Assembly (NCBI RefSeq): GCF_012689525.1
Contig: NZ_CP051515.1
Span: forward strand, 1,550,001-1,614,000
Length of the DNA: 64,000 bases
Origin: Paraburkholderia aromaticivorans
GTDB taxonomy: Bacteria; Pseudomonadota; Gammaproteobacteria; Burkholderiales; Burkholderiaceae
Direction: 5' to 3'
Shown: piece after piece, positions 1 through 8,913 of the stretch
How the letters are laid out: each line of letters opens with the position of its first letter
Numbering within the stretch: the first letter of the stretch is position 1
Position numbers and translations under genes: made by a program
Notes under the pieces: generated by a model
What the model saw: the letters and a program-made list of their open reading frames with translations, nothing else
Database searches by the model: none
Told to the model about the DNA's origin: nothing

Positions 1-1
1 C

Positions 2-88
2 GAACTCAGCATCTCGCGCACCACGCTTTATCGTCTGCTCACTTCACACGGCATGCAATACGGAGATGAACCGGACGCGGCGGAATAG
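2..88 (+). CDS. C-terminal end of a Fis-type HTH transcriptional regulator (partial)
   Basis: The window opens inside a gene; the last 28 codons read through to a TAG at 86-88. The visible peptide contains LSISRTTLYRLLTSHGM, the recognition-helix pattern of the Fis-type helix-turn-helix that closes many sigma-54-interacting regulators. Nothing of the AAA+ or receiver part is visible, so the full class is inference. A glycosyltransferase follows 440 bases downstream on the same strand; in this group VpsR-like regulators often sit near polysaccharide genes, but that link cannot be tested from this fragment. Confidence 0.6.
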   Translation, partial: ELSISRTTLYRLLTSHGMQYGDEPDAAE

Positions 89-528
89 CGCTTTTGTCTG
101 TCGCAAAGTTGCGAGCGCGTGGGCATGCAAATGACGTGTCTGCCAATCGTAAGCACATCGACGGAATCGCAACGAGTAAGTTATTCGCGACGCTCCATAT
201 CGCATCCGCAATTATTGCGCGATGCCGATGATCCGCATGAGCCTGCGACAGCGCCACGTCATGTCTCTCTGCGTTTTGGCGGAAAGGCAATGCAAGGACG
301 TGAAACGATAGACCAACCCTGATGACTGCGCCCCGGTTCATCCGACTCCATCGCCGCAGATCAGCGTGCCCGGCTCGAATGTGACGCCACGATGGCACGA
401 TTCGCGATTTCAAATGTCGCGCACCTTGCGGGTGCTTTCGCGCCCCAGGCAAGAACATGTGGATCAACCTCCGACAGTAACGGCATCGCTAAAAGGCGAT
501 CCGTCGCTCACGCGCGCTGAGGAGCAAC
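89..528. other. 440-base gap without a convincing gene
   Basis: The stretch between the regulator tail and the glycosyltransferase is less GC-rich and lacks codon bias. Short reading frames on both strands here have no ribosome site and no recognisable product. It presumably holds the promoter of the glycosyltransferase; I could not pick a clear sigma-70 or sigma-54 element. Confidence 0.5.
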
Positions 529-1488
529 GTGAATCTTTTTCCGTGCACTCTCGTTTATGTCGATGCCGATGCGAAGCCGGGTCCCAACTCGACGAATCGC
601 GATCCGCTCTCGTACGTGAGCCAGGCGATCTGCCTGAATAACAGCTTGCGGCGCGTGGGCATGCCGACCTTGACCATCATGACCAACGCGCCGGAGCTGG
701 TCGCGCGCCGGCTCGAAGGCATGCCGACGGAGAAACGCCCGGCCGTCACGCCACTGACCGCGACGATCGAGTTGCCGAAGAACACGCCGTTCTACGCCGC
801 GCATTTCAAGCTCGACCTGATGGACCAGGTAGCGGAGAGCTTGCCCGCCGACACGATGATGTTGTTGCTCGACGCCGACATGGTGGCGCTGCTGCCGCTC
901 GACCCCGATCTGATCGAACGATGCGCGCAAGCCGGCCTCGGCGTATTCGATATTTCGGATCAGGTGTTTCCGGCCTACGGCAGCGAGCGCGTAGTCGCGG
1001 ATCTGCAAATCGTCGCTGATCAGCGGTTGATGAATCCGCGCTGGTACGGCGGCGAATTTCTACTCGCGACACCCGCTGCGTTGCGCCGGCTGGTGCCGCG
1101 TGCGCGAGCCAGTTACGCACGCTATCTCAGCGAAAGCGAGCGTCTGAGGCATCACGGCGACGAAGCGTTCATCTCGGCCGCGCTCAATGCGCTCAGCGAC
1201 GAAGGGCAAGTGCTGATCGAAGTCGGTGCGTATCAGGCTGTAGGGCGTCATTGGCCCGGCAACAACTATCGGGATTTGCGCTGGTTCCGCTGCTGTTCGT
1301 TCGTCCATTTGCCCGGCGGCAAGGCACTCCTCGAAAAAGAAGCGCGTTTCGACGATTTCGTGCCGGACCGTTTCTGGCGCAACATGCGCGTGGCGCATTT
1401 GCGTGGCCGCGTGCGTCACGCGGTCAAGCGGATCGTGAGGATGCTGAACGTGGAGCGGCTCGCGGCGCGCATGCGCTGCGCGGCGTGA
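529..1488 (+). CDS. Putative nucleotide-sugar glycosyltransferase, 319 aa
   Basis: The start is GTG at 529, preceded by GAGGAG at 518-524, a strong ribosome site. The protein has a glycosyltransferase-A-like beginning (LVYVDADAKPG) and LLLDADMVALLP, whose Asp-Ala-Asp at residues 115-117 fits the DxD metal/nucleotide-sugar motif that ends a buried beta strand. There is no signal peptide or membrane span, so it should be cytoplasmic or peripheral. The last 40 residues are Arg-rich. Acceptor and sugar cannot be told. It stands alone: downstream lies a convergent lipoprotein gene. It could belong to a GT8-like or unclassified family; the fold call is better supported than the activity. Confidence 0.65.
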   Translation: MNLFPCTLVYVDADAKPGPNSTNRDPLSYVSQAICLNNSLRRVGMPTLTIMTNAPELVARRLEGMPTEKRPAVTPLTATIELPKNTPFYAAHFKLDLMDQVAESLPADTMMLLLDADMVALLPLDPDLIERCAQAGLGVFDISDQVFPAYGSERVVADLQIVADQRLMNPRWYGGEFLLATPAALRRLVPRARASYARYLSESERLRHHGDEAFISAALNALSDEGQVLIEVGAYQAVGRHWPGNNYRDLRWFRCCSFVHLPGGKALLEKEARFDDFVPDRFWRNMRVAHLRGRVRHAVKRIVRMLNVERLAARMRCAA

Positions 1489-1549
1489 AGAGCTAGCCGC
1501 GTCAGTCGCCTATGCATGGCAGCGAGCGCCCGCAAAGCGCGTTCGCCCG

Positions 1550-2635
1550 TCACATTTTCACATCGATACGTCCATAGACGCCGTTCGCTTCTTCATTCGG
1601 CCCGGCGGCGAAAAACAGCGTGTTGACCGGCTGATTGCTGAGCCCATTGCCGAACGCGATACCCCAAAGGCCGTGCTGCACGAACGACGTGTTATCGGGC
1701 GAGTTGATGGCGCCGAGAGACTGGCCGCTCGCCGGATCGAAGGCGTTGATCGTGCCGTCACCGAAATTGCCGATCAGCACGTCGCCACTGAAGCGTCCAA
1801 AATTGGCCGGCGCCTGCGTGACGCCCCACGGCGCGTTCAGCACGCCCCCTGAGGCGAAACGCTGCAACAGGTTGCCCGCCGTATCGTAGACATCCACGAA
1901 ACCGAGGCCGGCGCCGTCGACGTTGTCGTGGGCCGCCGCGTCCTGTTTCGCGTAGGTCACGAAAAGCTTCGCGCCGATTGCCTGAATGCCGAACGGCGCA
2001 AAGCCTGCCGGGAGCGACGCGTCCTGAAACTTGCCGGGCGTCGACACCTTCGCGAAGCTCTTGTCGAAGACGTCGATTCTGTTGTTGTGAAAGTCGGCGG
2101 CGTAGAGGAAGTTGGCGCCACCGTTGCTGGCCAGTGCGAGGCCCTTGTAGACTGCGGCGGCGCTGCCGCTGTCGAATACGACGAAGGCGGTGGTGGGCCC
2201 GACCGCCGGCGCCCACGCGGTAATCGTGCCGCCTTCGCCGTCAAAGATAAATGCGCCCACGCCGGATTTGCCGCCTTGAGTCACGACGAAGTCCGTCGTG
2301 CCGTTGAACACGATACCGGTCGGATTCGCCGGTCCGTTGATTCCGTTCGGAATGCTGACGACGAGCGATTGTGGCGTGCCGTTGCCGTCATAGAGCGTTG
2401 CCAGCGAGGTGGCGTTGTCGGCCACCCAGACGAAACCCTTTGGATTGAACGCAACGCCCCACGCGTTTTTCAGATTCGGGTCCGTATGCGACGCCGCGAC
2501 GGCGCCGTCCGATACGAGTGCCGTCGACGTAAACGATTGGCTATTGACCGAATTGGAGCCGCCACACGAAGCGACAAGACTCACCAATGCCGCGCCGCCC
2601 ACGACGACGCCCAATGCCTTAAGCACAGATTTCAT
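1550..2635 (-). CDS. TIGR03118-family beta-propeller lipoprotein, 361 aa
   Basis: The N-terminus is a lipoprotein signal: a hydrophobic segment ending in VAS-Cys24, so the mature protein is probably acylated at Cys24. The remainder carries repeated blade-like segments (GVAFNPKGFVWVADN, PTGIVFNG, FLYAADFHNNRIDVFD, NAPWGVTQAP, GLWGIAFGNG) typical of the TIGR03118 family, related to NHL/SMP-30 propellers. Function is unknown for the family. The start ATG at 2635 is preceded by GAGAGGTG on the minus strand. It is a single-gene unit, convergent with the glycosyltransferase and upstream-facing to the MocR gene's 3' end. Confidence 0.85.
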   Translation of the reverse strand: MKSVLKALGVVVGGAALVSLVASCGGSNSVNSQSFTSTALVSDGAVAASHTDPNLKNAWGVAFNPKGFVWVADNATSLATLYDGNGTPQSLVVSIPNGINGPANPTGIVFNGTTDFVVTQGGKSGVGAFIFDGEGGTITAWAPAVGPTTAFVVFDSGSAAAVYKGLALASNGGANFLYAADFHNNRIDVFDKSFAKVSTPGKFQDASLPAGFAPFGIQAIGAKLFVTYAKQDAAAHDNVDGAGLGFVDVYDTAGNLLQRFASGGVLNAPWGVTQAPANFGRFSGDVLIGNFGDGTINAFDPASGQSLGAINSPDNTSFVQHGLWGIAFGNGLSNQPVNTLFFAAGPNEEANGVYGRIDVKM

Positions 2636-2756
2636 GGCCGCACCTCTCTGTCATGACCGATGGTCATTGCGCCTATTGAACGCACGGCGTTGCGGCTTTA
2701 TTCCTTTGGCAGAGAAGTTTTTTTGATCGATGTTGAGCGGCCAGTTGGGCGGCGCG

Positions 2757-4178
2757 TCATATCGTGCCGAACAGCGCCCGCGGACGATCCTTGAGCGTGC
2801 TGGTCAGGAGCCGCAGCGCGCTCACGAGCTGATCGCGGCTGGTCGCGCAGGCGAGGTTGATCCGTACTCCATGCTCGATCTCCGACCGGTCCACGGCAAA
2901 CGCCGACGACGGCATCACCACGACGCCGCGCGCCTTCGCATTGGCCGCGAAGTCGTCGGCGCGCCACGGCGGCGGCAACTTCAGCCAGACGAACATGCAC
3001 GCCGGATCGGTCTGCAGCAACTCCTGCGGCAACAGTTCGCGCGCGAGATCCTGGCGCGCGCGAATCTCGGCGAGTTGCGCGTCCATGATATGGCGCGCGG
3101 TGCCGTCTTCGATCCAGATCGACGCGATCAGCATCGACATCGGCGCGGGCATCCATGCCGTCGTGCGCACGGCTTCCGCGCATAGCGCGGCGCTGTCGGG
3201 CGGACTCAGCAGATAGCCGAGCCGCAGACCGGGGGCGAGGATCTTCGACGTAGCCGCGAGGTGGAAGGTGAGTTCCGGGCACAGGCTCGCGATCGTCGGC
3301 AGCCGTTGCGAGACGAGCGGGCCATATACATCGTCCTCGATGATCGCCACGCTGTGGCGTCGGGCAATATCGACGAGCGCCATGCGTCGTTCGAGACTCA
3401 TGGTCGTGACGGTCGGGTTCTGCAGGTTCGGCACGGTGAAAATCGCCTTCACCGGCATGCGCCGGCAGGCGCGTTCCACTTCGTCGGTCAGCAGCCCGTC
3501 GCGATCGCTAGGAATACCGACGATCTCGAACTGGAACACCGGCGCGAGCGCTTTGAGGCCGTAGTAGGTGAGCTGATCGGCGAGGATCACGCCGTCGGTG
3601 CCGATCAGACTGTTCAGCACCGCGTACAAGCCATGCTGCGCGCCGCTCGTGACGACCACGTGATCGGCCGACGGGGCAAAGCCGGGCGCGGCCATCCAGC
3701 GCGCGCCGGCCACGCGCGCCCACGCGGGCCCCTGCGGCGGCTGGTACTCCTGCAATTGCGGATAGCGCGGATCGCGCGGCAAGTCGGCCAGCGTGCGAGC
3801 GAGGCATTTCAGGAACTCGCCCGTGGCCGGACGGTTGACGGTCAGATCGATCGCCGCGTTGCTCGTGGCCTGCGCCGGTTCCACGCTCGGCATCGCGCCA
3901 CCGGTCACGAGCGAGCCGCGCCGTTTGCTGCCGATCACGAGTCCGCGCAATTGCAATTCCTTGTACGCGCGCGAAACCGTGGACACGTTGATGCCCAGTT
4001 CGGTGGCCAGTTGCCGCTGCGGCGGCAGGCGGCTGCCCGGCGGATAAATGCCGCTGCGAATCTCGTTTTCGATCGAACTGGACACCTCGATATAGGTGGA
4101 CCGTTTCGCCTGCTCCGGCGCGCCATGGGCGGGGCGGGCGGCGTCTTTGTCAGAAGCCATAAGATCAGGTGTCTCCAT
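2757..4178 (-). CDS. MocR-family regulator (GntR HTH fused to class I aminotransferase domain), 473 aa
   Basis: Residues about 28-95 form a GntR winged helix (RLPPQRQLATELGINVST, then SRAYKELQLRGL). From about 110 to the end lies a fold-type I PLP aminotransferase domain, with the PLP-binding lysine at Lys312 in ATSKILAPGLRLGY. This is the MocR/GabR/PdxR architecture, in which PLP and an amino compound modulate DNA binding. It is divergent from an amine/amino-acid oxidase gene and a LivJ-like binding protein, which are its likely targets. The ribosome site at ATG 4178 is poor; ATG 4160 is an alternative. Family certain, ligand unknown. Confidence 0.9.
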   Translation of the reverse strand: METPDLMASDKDAARPAHGAPEQAKRSTYIEVSSSIENEIRSGIYPPGSRLPPQRQLATELGINVSTVSRAYKELQLRGLVIGSKRRGSLVTGGAMPSVEPAQATSNAAIDLTVNRPATGEFLKCLARTLADLPRDPRYPQLQEYQPPQGPAWARVAGARWMAAPGFAPSADHVVVTSGAQHGLYAVLNSLIGTDGVILADQLTYYGLKALAPVFQFEIVGIPSDRDGLLTDEVERACRRMPVKAIFTVPNLQNPTVTTMSLERRMALVDIARRHSVAIIEDDVYGPLVSQRLPTIASLCPELTFHLAATSKILAPGLRLGYLLSPPDSAALCAEAVRTTAWMPAPMSMLIASIWIEDGTARHIMDAQLAEIRARQDLARELLPQELLQTDPACMFVWLKLPPPWRADDFAANAKARGVVVMPSSAFAVDRSEIEHGVRINLACATSRDQLVSALRLLTSTLKDRPRALFGTI

Positions 4179-4324
4179 ACAAAACCGGCTTTGTCCGCAA
4201 TTGTGCGGAGGTTTGCCGATTCTATACCAGACATGCCTGACTGCAAGCCTTCAGCGCTTGCTCAGGCGGCCACGACGCGCTGGCAAGGAGTGCACCAGCG
4301 GCGATCCAGGGAAAATGCTAGGGC

Positions 4325-4367
4325 CACACAATGTGCGTTTTAATTGCACACAAAAAAATATTGTGTG
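4325..4367. promoter_or_regulatory. CACACAA direct repeats with inverted copy, candidate MocR operator
   Basis: CACACAA occurs at 4325-4331 and again at 4347-4353, exactly 22 bases apart (about two helical turns), and its reverse complement TTGTGTG lies at 4361-4367. MocR proteins such as GabR and PdxR are known to bind direct repeats on one face of the DNA. The site is in the divergent region between the MocR gene and the oxidase operon, 86 bases before the first coupled start. Binding is inference. Confidence 0.45.
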
Positions 4368-4452
4368 ATTCTAGAGCCATGGTTTGTCTGGTGGCGCGAA
4401 GCAGGAGACGTCGCCGGGCGGTGTTCAGCAATCTGTCAGCAGGAGTTGTCCG

Positions 4453-4554
4453 ATGAGCTTTCCCCAGTCCTCCGCACCCGACACCGCGCGGAAACCCGGC
4501 GCCGGCTCGTTCACCGGAGACGCGCGCATGGGCTTCGGCGAAGGGCGCAAGTGA
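4453..4554 (+). CDS. 33-aa small ORF translationally coupled to the downstream oxidase
   Basis: AGGAG at 4441-4445 precedes ATG 4453 by seven bases. The reading frame gives 33 residues beginning MSFPQSS and ending MGFGEGRK, and its TGA (4552-4554) overlaps the ATG of the oxidase (4554-4556) as TGATG. The oxidase start has no separate good ribosome site except GAAGGGCG inside this ORF. The peptide is not recognised. It may be a coupling leader or a real small protein; the clear ribosome site and stop/start overlap are the support. Confidence 0.5.
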   Translation: MSFPQSSAPDTARKPGAGSFTGDARMGFGEGRK

Positions 4555-5783
4555 TGCCGGAGATTGCCATCATCGGTGCGGGATTCATCGGCCTCGCGAG
4601 CGCTGCGGCGCTGATGCGCGACGGTCATCGGGTCACGCTGTTCGATCCGGCCGGTGTGGGGCAGGGCGCGTCGTTCGGCAATGCCGGCACCTTCGCGCAC
4701 TATGCGTGCATTCCGGTCAACAACCCGTCCGTGTTCCGCGATTTGCCGCGTTTCCTGCTGTCGAATCAAAGCCCGTTCAGATTGCGTTGGGGGTATCTGC
4801 CGCATCTCGCGCCGTGGCTCGCGCGCTTCATGATGAGTTCGCTGCCGCGCCGCTATGAAACAAGCGCCGGTGCGCTCGCCGCGCTACTGGATTGCGCGAA
4901 GGACGGCTACGCGCCGCTGCTCGCCAATGCGGAGTTGGCGCGTTTTGTCCGGCCGCGCGAGTGTCTCTATCTGTATTCGAACGCGGCTTCGTTCGATGCC
5001 GCGCGTCCCGCGCTCGAGCTGCGGCAAAAGCTGGGCGTCGCTTTCGAGGTGCTCGACGGCGCCGCAATTCGCGCCCTTGAACCGGCGCTGGCGCCGATCT
5101 TCGAGCGCGGCGTGTTGTTCAGCAATAGCTGGCACTTTTCCAATCCGCAAGGCTTTCTGCAGACGCTTTATGAGCAACTCGCCGCGCAGGGTCTGAAGCT
5201 CGAGCGCTCGACCGTCGACGCGGTGCAACCCGGCACGGACAGCGCGAGCCTGACGGTCGGCGGCGTGACGCGGCGTTTCGATCACGTGGTAGTGGCGACC
5301 GGCGCACGCTCGGCGCAGTTCGCCAGCCAGTGCGGCGACCCGGTTCCGCTCGACACGGAGCGCGGCTATCACGTGCGCTTTCCCGGCGCGCAGCACCTGG
5401 TGTCGCGGCCGGTCGGCTGGGCCGAGCGCGGCTTCTACATGACGCCGATGAGCGACGGCTTGCGCGTGGCGGGCACGGTCGAACTCGCCGGCTTCGGTGA
5501 TACGCGCAACCGCTCGCTGCTCGATCTGCTGACGTTTTCGTCGAAGCGGGCGTTGCCCGCACTCGATACGCCGGATAGCAACTGGCTCGGCTTTCGCCCC
5601 ACGTTGCCCGACGGCGTGCCGGTGCTCGCACGCTCACGCGCGAGCACGCGCGTAATTTACGCATTCGGTCATCAGCATCTGGGTTTGACGCTGGCGGGCG
5701 TGAGCGGGCGCATCGTCGCCGATCTGATCGCACAGCGTGCGCCGCCGCTCGATCTTGCGCCCTACGCGGCCACGCGCTTTTGA
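4554..5783 (+). CDS. FAD-dependent oxidoreductase of the DAO family (D-amino-acid dehydrogenase-like), 409 aa
   Basis: The protein starts MPEIAIIGAGFIGLASAAAL, a dinucleotide-binding GxGxxG motif at residues 8-13 with an acidic residue closing strand two (LFDP). Length, the GAGFIGLASA start and the C-terminal GHQHLGLTLAGVSGRIVADL match the DadA/DAO family, which oxidises amino acids or secondary amines and passes electrons to quinone. A longer frame begins at 4344, but the family start and the TGATG overlap favour 4554. It sits divergent from a MocR regulator and upstream of a LivJ-like binding protein, suggesting import and oxidation of an amino compound. The exact substrate is unknown. Confidence 0.85.
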   Translation: MPEIAIIGAGFIGLASAAALMRDGHRVTLFDPAGVGQGASFGNAGTFAHYACIPVNNPSVFRDLPRFLLSNQSPFRLRWGYLPHLAPWLARFMMSSLPRRYETSAGALAALLDCAKDGYAPLLANAELARFVRPRECLYLYSNAASFDAARPALELRQKLGVAFEVLDGAAIRALEPALAPIFERGVLFSNSWHFSNPQGFLQTLYEQLAAQGLKLERSTVDAVQPGTDSASLTVGGVTRRFDHVVVATGARSAQFASQCGDPVPLDTERGYHVRFPGAQHLVSRPVGWAERGFYMTPMSDGLRVAGTVELAGFGDTRNRSLLDLLTFSSKRALPALDTPDSNWLGFRPTLPDGVPVLARSRASTRVIYAFGHQHLGLTLAGVSGRIVADLIAQRAPPLDLAPYAATRF

Positions 5784-5918
5784 TTGCAACAGAGGGTTCG
5801 TTCGCAGATTTTTTTAAGGTTTTACCACCAGCATCGCAGAGCGGTTTCGACGCGTCGCGCATCGGATCGGCCAACCTGCACACACACGCGCGACGTCACA
5901 TCTCGCAAGGAGCGCATC

Positions 5919-7070
5919 ATGAATCGCCGCTATTGGCTGTTGAGTGCCACTGTCTGTGCACTCGCCACGTATATGCCGTTTTCGTGGGCCGCCGACCCCC
6001 AGATCGTCAAGATCGGTTTCGTTGGACCGTTGACGGGGCCGGTTGCCCGGGTCGGCAAGGACTTGCAGTACGGCGCGCAGTTGGCGCTCGATGAAGAGAA
6101 CGCGAAGAACCCGGTGATCGGCGGCAAGCCGGTCAAGTTCGTGCTCGACGTGCAGGATGATCAGGCCGACCCGCGCGTGGCGATTCAGGTCGCGCAGAAA
6201 CTGGTCGACGACGGCGTGGTGGGCGTGATTGGCCACTACAACTCGGGCTGCAGCATTCCTGCGTCGACGGTCTATCACCAGGCGAATGTGGCGATGATCA
6301 CGCCTGGATCGACCAATCCGCAATTGACGAAGCAAGGCTTCAAGAACGTGTTTCGCACGATGGGCCACGACGGTATCGGCGGCGTCGTGGCGGGGCATTT
6401 CGTGGTGGAGCAGATCAAGGCGAAGCGCATTGCGATCATCGACGACCGCACCGCGTTCGGGCAAGGGCTGGCGGATGCGTTCGAAAAGGGCGTCAAGGAA
6501 GCGAACGGCAACATTGTCGATCGGGAATTCACCAACGACAAAGCGATCGATTTTCGCGCCATTCTGACCACGCTGAAGAGCAAGAACGTCGACCTGATTT
6601 TCTTCGGCGGTCTGGATGAGCAAGGCGCGATGCTGGTCAAGCAGATGCGATCGCTGGGCATGAACACGCAACTGTTTGGCGCCGGCGCGCTGAAGAGCAA
6701 TGCATTCCTGCAGATTGCCGGCACGGCGGGCAACGGGACGCAGGATCTCGAACCGGGCCCGGCGCTCGACAAGCTGCCGGCCGCGCAGGCGTTCGGCAAG
6801 CGCTACAAGGCGCGTTTCAATCAGGATGTCGAACTGTACGCGCCGTTTTCCTATGACGCGGCGCTCGCCATGCTGAAAGCGATCCACGCCGCCGACTCGC
6901 TCGATCGCGCGAAGATCGTCGACAGTCTCGCCAAGGTCACGGTCACGGGCGTCACCGGCAATATCACCTTCGATCCTTACGGTGATCTGATCAAGCCGCC
7001 GTACACATTGTTCCAGGTTGAGCAGGGCCAATGGAAAAGCGTCAAGACGGTAGGCGGCAGCGGCGCATGA
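5919..7070 (+). CDS. Branched-chain amino acid ABC transporter substrate-binding protein (LivJ-like), 383 aa
   Basis: AAGGAG at 5907-5912 precedes ATG 5919. A classical signal peptide (about 24 residues, ending FSWA-ADP) is followed by IVKIGFVGPLTGPVARVGKDLQYGAQLALDE, the opening of periplasmic type I LivJ/LivK binding proteins. Residues such as GHYNSGCSIPAS, which line the ligand pocket in this family, are present. No permease or ATPase genes are adjacent, so it must use a Liv-type transporter encoded elsewhere. It follows the DAO oxidase by 135 bases on the same strand and may be co-regulated by the MocR protein. The ligand is not known. Confidence 0.9.
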   Translation: MNRRYWLLSATVCALATYMPFSWAADPQIVKIGFVGPLTGPVARVGKDLQYGAQLALDEENAKNPVIGGKPVKFVLDVQDDQADPRVAIQVAQKLVDDGVVGVIGHYNSGCSIPASTVYHQANVAMITPGSTNPQLTKQGFKNVFRTMGHDGIGGVVAGHFVVEQIKAKRIAIIDDRTAFGQGLADAFEKGVKEANGNIVDREFTNDKAIDFRAILTTLKSKNVDLIFFGGLDEQGAMLVKQMRSLGMNTQLFGAGALKSNAFLQIAGTAGNGTQDLEPGPALDKLPAAQAFGKRYKARFNQDVELYAPFSYDAALAMLKAIHAADSLDRAKIVDSLAKVTVTGVTGNITFDPYGDLIKPPYTLFQVEQGQWKSVKTVGGSGA

Positions 7071-7071
7071 T

Positions 7072-7097
7072 CGGTCTTTTCGAAAGCAGACCGTATT
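7072..7097 (+). terminator. Weak hairpin after the binding-protein gene
   Basis: CGGTCT (7072-7077) pairs with AGACCG (7088-7093), two bases after the stop of the LivJ-like gene, with additional TTT/AAA pairing inside. Only TATT follows, so termination would be inefficient or absent. Confidence 0.3.
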
Positions 7098-7245
7098 GAG
7101 CTGCCGCTTCGCTGAGGTCTGTGAGAAAACCGTGGTGCCGGCAGTGATGGTTTTGTCGAGGCACAATAGAAACAGGCAACCGTTCGTCGTCATCGCGTCG
7201 CGCGGTTGCTTCATTTCTGAAAGCTTTCGACGCGAGGCCGACAGC

Positions 7246-7860
7246 ATGCCCGCATCCATCACGCTGGTTCTGTTCGACATGGAAGGTGTTCTGTCCCACT
7301 ACGACCGCGCCGCGCGAGTCGAGCATCTGGCGGCGACCGCGGGTTGCACACCGGACACCGTGCGTCACGCAATCTGGGGTTCGGGCCTCGAAGCGCGCGC
7401 GGACGGTGGCCAGATCAGCGATGACGAGTATCTGCGCGAGTTAGGCATGCTGCTGAACTACCCGATCAGCCGCGACGATTGGCTGGCCGCCCGTCACGCG
7501 TCGATTACGCCGAACCACGAGGCGCTCGCGCTTGCCGCCCAGGTCGCCGAGCGGCACCGCATCGCGGTGCTGACGAATAATTGCCGCCTGTTGACCGATC
7601 ACATCGCTTATCTGAATCCGCCTGTCGCACGGCTGTTCGGGCCGCAGGTTTACTCGTCGGCGGCGTTCGGTGCAGCGAAGCCGGCGGCGCAAACCTATCT
7701 GCGTTGTGTGGAGCAACTCGGCGTGCCCGCGGCCCAAACGCTTTTCGTCGACGACACGGCAGCCAACGTGAACGGCGCGGTCGGTGCGGGACTGCAAGGG
7801 CACACGTTCGTCAGCGTCGGCGCATTGTCGGACGAATTGCAGCGTCGCGGTTTGATATAG
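7246..7860 (+). CDS. HAD-superfamily hydrolase, 204 aa, with DxE in motif I
   Basis: The start ATG 7246 gives MPASITLVLFDMEGVLSHYD. HAD motifs are visible: nucleophile Asp11 in FDMEG, motif II Thr110 in VLTNN, motif III Lys145 in GAAKP, motif IV Asp169-Asp170 in LFVDDTAANV. The helical cap lies between about 16 and 85, as in subclass I phosphatases/dehalogenases. Odd point: the second Asp of DxD (the acid/base) is Glu13. A longer frame from 7096 lacks a ribosome site. It is a lone gene between the LivJ-like gene and a convergent LysR gene; substrate unknown. Confidence 0.8.
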   Translation: MPASITLVLFDMEGVLSHYDRAARVEHLAATAGCTPDTVRHAIWGSGLEARADGGQISDDEYLRELGMLLNYPISRDDWLAARHASITPNHEALALAAQVAERHRIAVLTNNCRLLTDHIAYLNPPVARLFGPQVYSSAAFGAAKPAAQTYLRCVEQLGVPAAQTLFVDDTAANVNGAVGAGLQGHTFVSVGALSDELQRRGLI

Positions 7861-7884
7861 CGGCCATGGCGGTTTTCAAACTCG

Positions 7885-8790
7885 CTAATCGCTGAAGTCC
7901 GGATTCTGCTGCACCAGTTCGTGCACCCACTCGCTGAACACCCGCACGGACATGCTCAAACGACGGTGCGGATAAAGAATCGAGAGCGGCAACGGCGCGC
8001 AATGGCAGTCGCGCAGAATCTCACGCAGCGCGCCGGATTCGAGTGCCTTCGCCACCATGAAACGCGGCGTCTGAATCAGGCCCAAGCCTTCCACTGCCGA
8101 CGCAACATAGACCAGGCCTTCGTTGACCGCGAGTTTGCCCTCGATCGGTCTTTTGATGAGGACGCCGTCCGCTTCGAACTCCATCGGATAGACGCGCCCT
8201 GTGCGCGCGGAAAAATAATTCACCGCGCGGTGCCGGTCGAGATCGTCGGGCGTGGCGGGCTCGCCCATCTGCTCAAGATAGGCAGGCGCGGCGCAGATCG
8301 TCATGCGCACGCTGCCGAGCGAGCGCGCCACCAGGTTCGAATCGTCGAGCACGCCGATTCGGATCACGCAATCCACGCCTTCCTGCACGAGATCCACGTT
8401 GCGGTCAGCCAGGCCCAGCTTCACCGTGATGTCGGGATAGCGCGCGTTGAAATCGCGCATCACGGGAATCAGCACGTGAGCCGCGAACGTGGCGGACGTG
8501 TCGACGCGGACCGTGCCGCGCGGACTTTGACGTTTGCTCGATAGCGCCGACTCGGCGTCGGAGACCTCGGCGAGAATGCGTGCGCAGTATTCGTAGTAAA
8601 GCGCGCCGTCGTCGGTCACCTGCACGCGGCGCGTCGTGCGATTGAGCAGGCGCACGCCGAGATGACTCTCCAGATTCTGCACGACCGTCGACACGGAGGC
8701 GCGCGGCATTTCCAGCGAATCGGCCGCTTTCGAGAAACTGGAGGCGTCCACGACGCGCTTGAACACTGCCATGCCTTGAAGAAGGTCCAT
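7885..8790 (-). CDS. LysR-family transcriptional regulator, 301 aa
   Basis: The N-terminus MDLLQGMAVFKRVVDASSFSKAADSL is the LysR winged HTH, followed by the usual linker helix and an effector domain of normal length. The sequence is closest in feel to the DmlR/AaeR-like group with short C-termini (GLIQTPRFMVAKALESGALREIL). It is divergent from an ArsR/AHSA1 pair with 160 bases between starts, so that pair is a possible target besides autoregulation. The effector is unknown. Confidence 0.9.
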   Translation of the reverse strand: MDLLQGMAVFKRVVDASSFSKAADSLEMPRASVSTVVQNLESHLGVRLLNRTTRRVQVTDDGALYYEYCARILAEVSDAESALSSKRQSPRGTVRVDTSATFAAHVLIPVMRDFNARYPDITVKLGLADRNVDLVQEGVDCVIRIGVLDDSNLVARSLGSVRMTICAAPAYLEQMGEPATPDDLDRHRAVNYFSARTGRVYPMEFEADGVLIKRPIEGKLAVNEGLVYVASAVEGLGLIQTPRFMVAKALESGALREILRDCHCAPLPLSILYPHRRLSMSVRVFSEWVHELVQQNPDFSD

Positions 8791-8913
8791 ACGGTGCTGT
8801 CCTCTCGAAGCTGAGCGAATCCGTACTCGCGAATCGTTGGAATGATAGCCGTGACGCGTTCATGACGGACAGTGCGAAGCGGCCTACGGGTTCACGGAGT
8901 CGGCCGCAAAAAA

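Noticed and set aside
39..467. 142-codon minus-strand frame at the left end
   Set aside because: Overlaps the Fis-HTH tail, Arg/His-rich, no ribosome site.
4284..4297. Minus-strand GG-ten bases-GC site before the MocR gene
   Set aside because: It reads GGTGCACTCCTTGC, lacking the A after GGY, and chance matches of this looseness are expected in the window.
5814..7280. 488-codon antisense frame over the LivJ-like gene
   Set aside because: Composition is Arg/His/Leu-rich shadow coding with no ribosome site; the plus strand has a signal peptide and family motifs.
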